NCBI GenBank assembly: GCA_015179045.1
Contig: WHUZ01000002.1
Span: forward strand, 1,240,001 to 1,304,000
Reading direction: 5' to 3'
Origin: Kalaharituber pfeilii
Lineage: Eukaryota > Ascomycota > Pezizomycetes > Pezizales > Pezizaceae
Length of the DNA stretch: 64,000 nucleotides
Shown here: piece after piece, positions 49,012 through 58,410 of the stretch
How the letters are laid out: every line of letters starts with the position of its first letter
How positions within the stretch are numbered: the first letter of the stretch is position 1
Notes under the pieces: generated by a model
The model's input: the letters and a program-made list of their open reading frames with translations, nothing else
Told to the model about the DNA's origin: nothing
The model's database searches: none
Made by a program: the position numbers and the translations under genes

Positions 49012-49919
49012 GCTTTGTCCTTCTATCTTGCGTTCTGTCAGTACTCATTACGGCATTTGTTTCTAGTTACTTTACAAGTCCTCCGTTGTGGTTTTGTTGG
49101 ATTTATTTTCCTTTTCTGAAAAACGTGGATCTACAACGCTAAAAGTAACAAAAGGGAAACAAAAGGGTGTAATGAGAGTAGAGGACATGAGTTTGTAGCC
49201 GTGAAGCAGAAAATTTTACAAGCAGGTGTCTTGATACATACTACTACATAATTACTGCATATGACTTATGAATAGTGGAAACAATCATGTCGCATGAAAG
49301 AAAACATAAGATATGAATTGGGATCTGTGAATACATTGGGCGTTTTAGGCTTCCGCTACTTTTCCTTCTTTCGTAGGTTGCTGAGATGAAGTTGATGACT
49401 TCTTTTTCTGGCTATACCTCAAGGTCCGAGTTCAAGAAACGAGTTTCCCTAAAATGTCTTCTCAGGTGATACAACCTAACGTGTGTGAGGACACTGCCAT
49501 TGTATAAGGCAAGGGAATGGGGAGGTTCAAATCCCGGGTAGAGAGTTTTAGTGCTTATGTGTCAGATACCATCACGCCGAGTAGGGAGGAAACATATCGC
49601 CAATCCCTACAATTCAGAGTCTCAACTGAAAAACAATAGCTTTGTTACGATGGCCAGCCACTTTCTCATGTTTACCTTGGGAGTTCCGTTCCATCCAAAC
49701 AAACGCCGCTTTGAAACGCGTACTGTAAGTTCTCTGAGCTTATCTTCCGGGAAAAGTGATGCATATAATTATGACAGATACGACGCTTACCGAGTCTTGG
49801 GTGAAAGCTTGAAACTCTTGCCTGGGTACAGTAGATGTACGTGCCAATTACCGGGCTGAAAGATTATTTATTATGTCACTACAGCGGTGAGCGTCAAGAG
49901 CGAGTAGCAAGGAAATGCG
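49012..49919. other. Intergenic, no gene recognised
   Basis: The open frame at 49551-49859 has no family resemblance. GGTTCAAATCC at about 49524 resembles a tRNA B box but no cloverleaf folds around it. Confidence 0.4.
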
Positions 49920-51797
49920 TTAGCGTGCCCGAAGTGGTAACGATCTGCCCCCCTGTAACGATCCATTCTCTGGGCACTCCTCGTCATGCATTCCTCACTC
50001 TACTACTTTTATTTGAATATATTGCAACTATAGAAATTGCTTAACATTATACCAATTTGACATCGCTGAATCAGAATTTGCTATCATAATGAGGAAAAAA
50101 TCAAAATTCCAATATTTACAACTAAATTTATCATTATTTACCTAATTTGAGTCCTCCCTGTATATAGTATAGCTCAACATTCTCGAAATCAGAAAAATTA
50201 TATAGAAAACTAGTAATTCTCATCCATCTAGGGCTGGTCTTTTTATTAAAAGTCAATATTGCATATACAGATCATGTGAGATGCAATGCACCTTCAATTG
50301 TATAGAAGTAGTTTATATTCATGAGCTAATCTCTATACCTTGATCTGACCTTCAGTGTTCCTAGACTCCTCAAGTGATTCAGGAATACCGGGACTTGAAG
50401 TTGTAGTAGTTGAAGCACTAGGGGTGGTAACAGTAACTCCTTCTGAGGTGCCAGGTGTGACAGAAGAGACCTATGGCTCAAATCTGCTATTGGAACCTTC
50501 TTCTACCCACCCCCCCTTCTAGTATTCAGACCCTCCTATCTCATGAACTAAAGATCTCTCCCAGCCCCAGCCTTGCATGTGAGTTCCTCTATGGTATCTT
50601 TTTGTAACTTGTTCAGCTGCAGCCATCTCTCTCTATTTTCGTTCCTCTTTTGCCTTACTTTCTCGATCCATCGCTGCTAACCACTTTGCATATCAGCGGC
50701 TTCTTTCTTATCCTAAACTATTTTCGCACCTTCTGAAGTTTCTCTTCCTCCTTTCTGACCTTCGCTGGTACTCTCTGTTTCCTTTTCGATATCTCCTACT
50801 ATTTTTTCCTTCTATTTCCAGTATTGCTTTAACTTCAGCTCGAGGCGGCTTAGGAGGAAGTGAGTGAATATAACGTCTTGGGCGTCTTGGGTAGAGAACC
50901 GCATCCCACCAGATCAGTGAAAAAACACTTGACTAGTGACGTTTACTAGTCCTCTGCATAGCTCATTTAGCAATACACACCTGCATCCCATATATTTGCT
51001 GTCGCATTTCGCATACGCCGCATATACGCTCTATCGGCCACCCGAGGTGACCCATGACAGCAAGGCAAAAGAAGAACGAAAATAGAGAGAGATGGCTGCA
51101 GCTGAACAAGTTACAAAAAGACACCATAGAGGAACTCACATGCAAGGCTGGGGCTGGGAAAGATCTTTAGTTCATGAGATAGGAGGGTCTGAATACTAGA
51201 AGGGGGGTGGGTAGAAGAAGGTTCCAATAGCAGATTTGAGCCATAGGTCTCTTCTGTCATACCTGGCACCTCAGAAGGAGTTACTGTTACCACCCCTAGT
51301 GCTTCAACTACTACAACTTCAAGTCCCGGTATTCCTGAATCACTTGAGGAGTCTAGGAACACTGAAGGTCAGATCAAGGTATAGAGATTAGCTCGCGAAT
51401 ATAAACTACTTCTATACAATTGAAGGTGCACTGCATCCCACATGATCTGTATATGCAATATTGACTTTTAATAAAAAGACCAGCCCTAGATGGATGAGAA
51501 TTACTAGTTTTCTATATAATTTTTCTGATTTCGAGAATGTTGAGCTATACTATATACAGGGAGGACTCAACTTAGGTAAATGATGATAAATTTAGTTGTA
51601 AATATTGGAATTTTGATTTTTTCCTCATTATGATAGCAAATTCTGATTCAGCGATGTCAAATTGGTATAATGTTAAGCAATTTCTATAGTTGCAATATAT
51701 TCAAATAAAAGTAGTAGAGTGAGGAATGCATGACGAGGAGTGCCCAGAGAGTGGATCGTTACAGGGGGGCAGATCGTTACCACATCGGGCACGCTAA
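49920..51797. mobile_element. 1.88 kb long inverted repeat (transposon-derived palindrome)
   Basis: Left arm 49920-50656 and right arm 51062-51797 are near-identical reverse complements (about 737 bp), separated by a 405-bp spacer. The outer ends read TTAGCGTGCCCGA and its mirror TCGGGCACGCTAA, with TA possible as duplicated target. Each arm encodes, towards the centre-distal side, a fragment VFLDSSSDSGIPGLEVVVV, and the spacer plus left arm on the - strand read as a broken Lys/Glu-rich stretch like the C-terminus of fungal pogo-like transposases (inference). It could be an element with very long terminal repeats or two element ends joined head to head. Confidence 0.85.
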
Positions 51798-51836
51798 GTC
51801 TTTATTATTTAATTTCAATTCGATGCATATGAACCT

Positions 51837-51927
51837 GGCTCAATGGTCTAGTCGTATGATTCTCGCTTTGGGTGTTCTTCACTCTCACAGTTGCGAGAGG
51901 TCTCGGGTTCAATTCCCGATTGAGCCC
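51837..51927 (+). tRNA. tRNA-Pro(TGG) with intron
   Basis: Acceptor stem GGCTCAA pairs with TTGAGCC. The D-arm/A box is TGGTCTAGTCGTATGA. The anticodon stem CTCGC/GCGAG encloses TTTGGGT, anticodon TGG. A 19-nt intron follows position 37. The T arm TCGGGTTCAATTCCCGA contains the B box. A T run at 51932-51941 serves as Pol III terminator. Mature length is 72 nt before CCA. The long inverted repeat ends only 39 bp upstream. Confidence 0.95.
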
Positions 51928-51931
51928 TCTA

Positions 51932-51941
51932 TTTTTTTTTT
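51932..51941 (+). terminator. Pol III T-run terminator of tRNA-Pro
   Basis: Uninterrupted run of about 10 T four bases after the tRNA discriminator base. Confidence 0.8.
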
Positions 51942-52143
51942 TCCCTTCACTATTCAAGTCCCAATTTTGAATAATCGGCCGTTCTAATACCGGTACAAGC
52001 TAAGCGGATAGTCGTTGGAATTCAAGGCTACTTAAATTTGTGTCGTTCCAATATAGCCCCAGCCTGAGATGTGCGACGGGTATACTTAGTCTTGTTCTTC
52101 TGTGTCTACCTAATCAAGCGTTCCGTACTTATTGTGGAAATTA

Positions 52144-52870
52144 CAGTCTAACCTTGCTATACCGGACGAGTAAAAATCTGGCACTTTTTGTCCGGTATAG
52201 CAAGGTTCCGGTATAGAATAAAATGCTTGGCAACTGTAAAAAAGGGGTGGCAAAATATGTATAGAAATTACTGGAGTAGGAAATAAACAAGTGCAGCAAA
52301 CATTAACTCAATCAAAGTCTATTCAACATGCATCGCTCTCACCACCTAGAAGAGGTCGAGCCTTACAAGCTCTTGGGGAGCATCAAATATGCAAGCATTG
52401 ACTAGAGCCAAAACATGCTACGCTGACTGTTTCTCTAAAAGCCTATCAATTCACACCAAAGAAGCAGCAAACTCTACCAGCCTCCCAGCAGCAGCAGCGA
52501 CAGCAGTGGTAGCAGCAATGGTGACAGCAGTGGCAGCATCGGTAGCAAGTGATAGCAACAGCGGTGATAGCAGTGATGGCAGCAGCAGTAGTGGTAGTTA
52601 GCATTGACGGCAGCAGAGTGGTAAACAACCAGTCCAAGTGGTAAAGTGAGGTAGTCTAAGATGTATTAGTATTAGTGTGTCCGGTATAGCAAATATTATT
52701 TGTATGGAGACAGGGGGGTAGTTGTCTGGAGGTTTTTGTCCGGTCCGGTAGTGTTAGGGCGTCCGGTATTGCAAGGGCAATTTGTATGGGAAACTGTTGT
52801 CCGAATCAGAGGCCATCCGGTATAGCAAGATTTCCGGTATAGCGAGGTCCGGTATAGCAAGGTTAGACTG
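52144..52870. mobile_element. TA-flanked inverted-repeat element (copy D), best-preserved
   Basis: 727 bp with perfect 24-bp terminal inverted repeats beginning CAGTCTAACCTTGCTATACC, flanked by TA on both sides. Subterminal copies of CCGGTATAGCAAGG occur in both orientations. The interior contains AGCAGC/GGTAGC simple-sequence stretches that give chance Ser/Ala/Gly-rich frames. It has no transposase. CAGT ends with TA flanks suggest a MITE mobilised by a pogo/Fot1-type (Tc1-mariner superfamily) enzyme (inference). Confidence 0.88.
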
Positions 52871-54298
52871 TATGTTGTGATGCCTATTTAATTTCACGTA
52901 AAATGCAGATTCACAAGTATACGTATATACACATGCCTGAACTAGGATTCGATTGGTTACAAGTATTCAATATATTTGTACTTATACCTGGATTTTAAGT
53001 TGACATATAACACAATAAATGTGAGTGTGACAAATGGTTGGCTATAATTGAGATGACGCCATTATAGATGTGGATATGAAACGTTCCCTTCTACCTAACT
53101 GTTACATCCGCACATCCAATCAGCTTCATTGCCTGTGTTTTCTCATCTGAATGAGGAGGTCTTGAACGTTTCATTCCGACTATGACCTGCACATATCTGT
53201 GCGAGCGTAGGAAGCAGTGCTCAGGTGAGTACATGAGTGATATTCCAATAGAGCATAGCAAAGATTTGATGTAGCAATTCAAGATGATCATAACCAAATG
53301 TCCAGGTATAACATCTGCAGAACGGGAAGCCGAAATAGTAATTTTCCTTTTTTCTGAAACGCAATGGTTCCTGAAAATGCATGGATGCAGATCTTGGGCA
53401 ATCTAGGCAACTTTAGCACTTTGTATCAGAAAATATTCTTAGAAAATACAAACTCAGTATGTAGGCCCGAGATCTGCATTGTATCGACGTTGTTGCGAAG
53501 AATTTGCGCATGCTTGCAATAGCTGACGGTAAGACTACTTAAGCTTCACCGAACAACGGCTTTGTTGAAGATTTTCAAAAGTTTATCTATTGTTTGTCTC
53601 CGGGCGGCGGCTGCCGAAACGACAGATCACACTGCGATGATCAAGTACTCTACAGTCAGCCGGTGCGCAATACAAGTTTCCCCGACAACAATGAGCTGTG
53701 CTGCGCGGCGGGTGCAGGGGAACTGTGGAAGGGCATGCCAATCCCAGTGCACCACGAGTTCGAATTAGCATCCGCATTCCTTACGTTTGATCGCCAGGGC
53801 CCCTTCAACGCAAGTGTTTCGGGTCAATTTGGTGCATTGTGTGGACGGCCAATGACTGCTTGCCGGGACCCCGGGGCCCACGAGGAGCCCAGCAGATCGG
53901 TCGACACGCACCCAGATGCGTGCATCTTACGTGTGAGGCGGCGTGCTGGACGCTACGGCAAAGCGTGCTGAAGGCTGCCCGCGCACATGTGCTACCCCTT
54001 TCGGTAGTCGCAGCATCGCTGGATATATAATTCCCCTTCGCCCTCCCACATTTTGCCCTCACTCACCACCGATCACCACGATTAAGAAGCGTCTTCTCCA
54101 ACAGGTAGCTGGTCTGCCACCCCTCATTTCAGTTCATTCCTTCCAATTGTCCAACTCTCGAATTTCGCTCTTGGTACGAATTCGCACATTCCTTTGTAGA
54201 ACTACATTCTCTGCTGTAACAAACATCCACATTCAGGCAAAAGTCCAGCTCGGTCTATTTCTTCTTTCCATTGCGCCTTCTCTTTCATAACCCTCACA
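52871..54298. other. Upstream region of the AA11 LPMO gene
   Basis: AT-rich to 53.5 kb, then GC-rich. Open frames at 53562-54062 overlap on both strands and are unsupported. The AA11 promoter lies at the right end. Confidence 0.45.
54023..54030 (+). promoter_or_regulatory. TATA box of the AA11 gene
   Basis: ATATATAA in GGATATATAATTCCCC, about 270 bp before the start codon, followed by a pyrimidine-rich leader. A long 5' UTR or an unseen 5' UTR intron is implied. Confidence 0.5.
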
Positions 54299-55435
54299 AT
54301 GAAGTCATTCATCTCGTTTGCTGCCCTCGCTGCTCTGGCTGCTATGCCTGCAGTTCACGCCCACATTACCATGCTAGATCCTGTACCGATCAATCACCCA
54401 CAAAACCCATTCGCATCTACGAAGGACACTGATTACAGTGCTCCCATCAGCGCAGCTAAATACCCATGCAAGGGCTACCATAAGGCTGACTCAGCTGCTT
54501 TGAAACCGGTGGCTACTTGGCAGGCGGGCAGCACCCAGAAATTCACGTATGTGGCACCCATTGAATATCCAGGTTACTTATAGAAACAAAATTGCTAATA
54601 AACCTTCAAATACAGCCTCAGCGCTGGTGCTGTTCACGGAGGTGGCTCTTGCCAGGCTTCCATTTCTGAGGATGGTGGCCAAACTTTCAAAGTTCTCAAG
54701 AGTTACATTGGCGACTGCCCAACCTCGAGTGGCGGAACTTTCGATTTTAACGTTCCAAAGGAGACTAAGAGCGGCCTAGTCCTCTTCGCTTGGACCTGGT
54801 TTAACAAAATCGGCAACCGTGAGATGTACATGAACTGTGCCTCTGTTGAGATTACAGGTGGTAGCTCTGGCTTGCGTGGTCCAAACTTCCCCCACATCTT
54901 CCTCGCGAACATCGACAACAAATGTACCACCTTGGAGGGTGCTGATGTTTTGATCCCCAACCCGGGACCTAACGTCCGCTCGCAGAGCAGCAACACAAAA
55001 GCTCCAACGGGTACTGGCTGTGAGGCCCCAACTGGCCCTGCACCAGAGGAAGGTGGTAATCCCGAAAACACTCCTCCACCACCGCCTCCAGGTGACGACA
55101 CCACTCCACCACCAACTGACGACGATGCCACTCCACCACCACCACCACCGCAATCACCAACCAATGGCACTACTACGCCACCACAGCAACCACAGGAACC
55201 TGTTATCCCACCAACCAATGACACTACTAAACCACCACCACACACACCACCCCCAACTGGAAGCTGCACCAACGGTCAAGTCATTTGTACCAGCGCCACC
55301 ACTTGGTCTCTCTGTGCTAACGGTACTCCAATTCCAATGGGCAATGTTGCTAGTGGGACAAAGTGCGTCAACGGCAGCATCACGAAGAGGTCCGCAGTCC
55401 GCTTCTCTGCTGACCATATGGCAAGGAGGTTCTAA
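54299..55435 (+). CDS. AA11-type lytic polysaccharide monooxygenase
   Basis: Secreted copper enzyme; characterised AA11 members cleave chitin oxidatively. Exons are 54299-54546 and 54616-55435, giving 355 aa with matching phases. A signal peptide (MKSFISFAALAALAAMPAVHA) is cut before His22, which becomes the N-terminal copper ligand (HITMLDPVP). The second ligand is His90 in SAGAVHGGGSCQAS just after the intron. VLFAWTWFNKIGNREMYMNC is the AA11 core signature. A Pro/Thr-rich linker (about residues 225-300) leads to a C-terminal Cys-containing module (SCTNGQVICTSATTWSLC, then GTKCVNG) like the X278 chitin-binding module attached to some AA11 enzymes. Confidence 0.93.
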
Positions 55436-56715
55436 AGAGCATTGTGCGGCAAGTCTTAGCATGCAATGAGTTTTAATTTAGTTTATTATTATTTCATTAT
55501 ACGTTTTAGATATTTATCTTCAATTTCTCTGGGTATGGATTGTTCGAGGGAACGTTTTATTCCTTTTTTGGGTGGAAAGGATTTCAGGGTATATATACTG
55601 CATTAGTAAGCCCGTGGACAGATCTCTTGATTACTTGGGACGGAAGGATGTTTTACATTGGGGACTTGAGGATCTTGAAACTCGCCTTGCATTCATTTTG
55701 GGGTTCATTTAGGTTATTGCATATATTTGCTGGAACAAAGGATATTGCTTCTTGGTGGTTACATGGGTATCAGGATTGGAGACGGCGCATACTTACACGG
55801 AATATATTATATTTTTTTTTGAGCCTTTGAAACCGGAGGAAACTTGAATACCTACTTTCATGATTGTACCTGAGTGGTACCGTGCATAAATGCGCATTTG
55901 GACTTTGGTAGATATATTTTCAAATGTAGTCGACGGCGGCTGCTACAGATCTAGCATTACATTCCAACAACTGACGGTGTACTTTGTTACTACTTGTATC
56001 TGGCCCACATACACATTGCCCTTAAGGTTGTAGCCTTGCCTATGATGAACAGTCACGGCACATACCGCTGACTAGTCTAGCTTGACGCACGAGTTTGCCA
56101 AACAATAACTTCGCTTGTCTGACTTTATCAAATTTAGATTTATCTTGATTGGCAGCGGCCTCTGATTTGGTAAATGCTATTTGTTTGCTCGTACTCTGTG
56201 AGCCTCTATCTCCAGCACATTATAAGCAAGGGTCAGTAACAGGCGGAATGCAAGGCGATCGCCGTAGGATAAGTAGCTACAAGCATCCCCTTGTTATATA
56301 GTACAGTAGCACTCTTATTATGCGAGTTTCACGCCCTGCCATGGCGAACAGCTACAAGCGGGGTCACGTGAAATAAAAAAAAAAAAAAAAAATGCGAGTT
56401 TCACGCCTAATCAATCTTACGTATTATGTGGCCACTTACAAAGCCATCATTGGGAAGGCGTTACATGTTTAAGATCAAGAAGACACTTGCTTACAATCTA
56501 AGCACCGTGAGACCTTAAGTGATATAAAGTACAAATTAGTAGGTACATATTTACTGAGTTTGCTGGACAAAACATTCAATGAACCTGCCTTAGGCCTTCC
56601 AAGGCAGTACCGCCTCGGAGACTTCCATAGTGTGCATTGATGGTTAATCATGGTTTGCAAGTCTACTCGAGTATAGTAGAGCCTTGCAGTGGAGGACCCA
56701 AGCGAAATATTAAGG

Positions 56716-56805
56716 GCATTCAGCCTAAGGGTACTCAGACCAAGGGTATTCAGATTGAGGGTATTCAGATTGAGGGTATTCAGATTGAGGGTATTCAGAC
56801 ATAAG
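56716..56805. repeat. 15-bp minisatellite, six units
   Basis: Six consecutive 15-mers related to GTATTCAGATTGAGG, the central three identical. On the - strand they read as a pentapeptide-like Asn-Thr-Leu-Asn-Leu repeat within a longer open frame (56475-56885). Confidence 0.9.
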
Positions 56806-56974
56806 GTATTCGACCGGATGTTGTCAGACATGAAAATCGTGATTATGAATACCTTTTGGTCAAAACCTACACAGCAAATCAGCACATAAACAAGTATTCG
56901 ACGGAGGCCAGAACTCTATGGAATGCCACTTGTCAGAGAGAAAGACTCACAAAGCAAGAAGTTGTATACATACC

Positions 56975-57096
56975 TGGGTTTTTACCAGACTTCTCACCGT
57001 CTGCGTTGGTGCATCGCTCCCCAACCCTGTAAGGGCGAAGAGCAACGCGCCCAGCGTTAGTATAATTGCGTAATGGCTGGCACGGAAAATATACAT
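56975..57096 (-). CDS. Possible first exon of a small secreted protein
   Basis: ATG at 57096 opens a hydrophobic N-terminus (MYIFRASHYAIILTLGALLF) with a signal-peptide-like profile, then GLGSDAPTQTV, ending at a CAG/GTATGT donor (56974). A branch-like GTGCTGATTTG with TGTAG acceptor lies about 75-90 nt downstream, but the next exon in phase has only eight codons. Unconfirmed. Confidence 0.3.
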
Positions 57097-57950
57097 CGTT
57101 TCTTAACAGGACAATGTATTTAAGGTGGGCGGGTACGGAAGTTGAAATCAGTTGGCAGTAAGTCAGTGTTGCAATATTTGGGGCTTCTTGACACTGAGAG
57201 TGTACTGTACTGGCTGTTTGGTCACGAAATGGTGAGAAAGGCTGTCGAAGGACGTGGGAGGCAGAGGTAAGTGGTGCTGAAATCTGTTGGGAGAGTTGGA
57301 ACGATTGCAGTTGCAGGATGCTCTATTGCTCTGAGAAAACAGGCCTTGCAATAAATGGCCACGAGAGAGGGAAGGGAGGGCAAAAGAGCCTATTTATTTG
57401 TTTTTGTGAGGTAGTAATTGCTGGTATTGCAAGGACTATAGCAGGTAAGAGCAGAGTAGAGGACAACTTGTCATTGTGAGAGCAGGTCGTCTACAGAGTG
57501 GTAGATCTGGGAAACTTTAACTAAATAGTCTCAGTGAGGTCCGAAAGAAGCGAGGCTGTCTGAATAGACATAGCTTAATGTGGCAATCTCGCGAGGCAAC
57601 TGGATGAGTCGATTCCTTCCATGCTGTCCTAAAGACAGATATTGGATCATGGCCTCGGGTAGAGCTTGAATCTGCGAGTCTATAGCAACTTGACTGGAGC
57701 AGTGTCTTTTTTAAGCTTTCAGACGCGCGGAGAGAGCCCCGGCCGGGCTGTGGTGGGCGGCGATTCGGTGGCGAGTAGAGGGTCTGCAGCAAGGCGGAGG
57801 GCGGTGACTGTAGTTTCGGGGGCGATGACCTTATCGCGTATCGCCAGGCCAGGCGAGCGATGGCACATAGAGCAGCACTATGCTGCGGCTGTGGGAGGGG
57901 ACTGACCCGCGGCTCGCCTGAAGCAGGTCGGCTCTTACCCTCGAGACTCG

Positions 57951-57996
57951 CTCGCTGTAATCGAAGATGGGGCCTCGCTGTAATCGAAGATGGGGC
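57951..57996. repeat. 23-bp tandem duplication
   Basis: CTCGCTGTAATCGAAGATGG followed by GGC occurs twice back to back. Confidence 0.9.
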
Positions 57997-58303
57997 CCCG
58001 CACGCCGCAGAGCCTATTTGCAATAGACTCTACCCGCCTCGCTATAGGCTTTCCTGCAGTAATTTTAGCACCTTTGCTGCCGTCTGTGCTTGTGGTAGCG
58101 GCCCGCTCGTCTGCGAAAATCGTATATATACAGCAATTCACCTCTCGCCTTCGAGCTGCTCACTCGAGAGAATAGGGCACAGCACAGCACCGCGCAGCAC
58201 CCAGCATAGCAATAGCAACAAGCCCAACCCATCATATATCATTTTGCCTCCTGCCAGCCTTTCCTGCCACCTTTTTTTTTCACCTTTCTGTGGAGTCCTC
58301 TGG

Positions 58304-58313
58304 GTATATATAA
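58304..58313 (+). promoter_or_regulatory. TATA box of the 690-aa secreted protein gene
   Basis: TATATATAAG about 100 bp upstream of the start codon, preceded by a T run and pyrimidine-rich DNA. A strong core promoter for an inducible or highly expressed gene is plausible. Confidence 0.6.
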
Positions 58314-58410
58314 GCACTCTAGGCTATACCCTTCGTTCACTTTTCTGCTCTCGTTTTCGCACCCGTTTATTCGCTAGAACTGTAGAACTATCACAGCCCG
58401 GCCCGTCAAC

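Larger units (their letters stand above)
55436..58410. other. Intergenic with minisatellite and GC-rich promoter region
   Basis: 55.5-56.4 kb is AT-rich without genes. An A run of about 19 is near 56375-56392. A 15-bp minisatellite lies at 56716-56805. A possible small secreted peptide frame lies at 57096-56975 (-). 57.7-58.1 kb is GC-rich with a 23-bp tandem duplication, and overlapping frames there (57517-58023 -, 57860-58576 +) look like GC-driven chance ORFs. Confidence 0.45.

Noticed and set aside
49520..49545. Possible tRNA from a B-box-like GGTTCAAATCC
   Set aside because: The T stem does not pair properly and no A box or acceptor stem is found at suitable spacing.
52389..52637. Ser/Ala-rich and Cys-rich small proteins inside copy D
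   Set aside because: They are translations of an AGC/GGT-type simple repeat within a non-coding mobile element.
56716..56805. CRISPR-like array
   Set aside because: The units are contiguous 15-bp tandem repeats without spacers in a eukaryotic genome.
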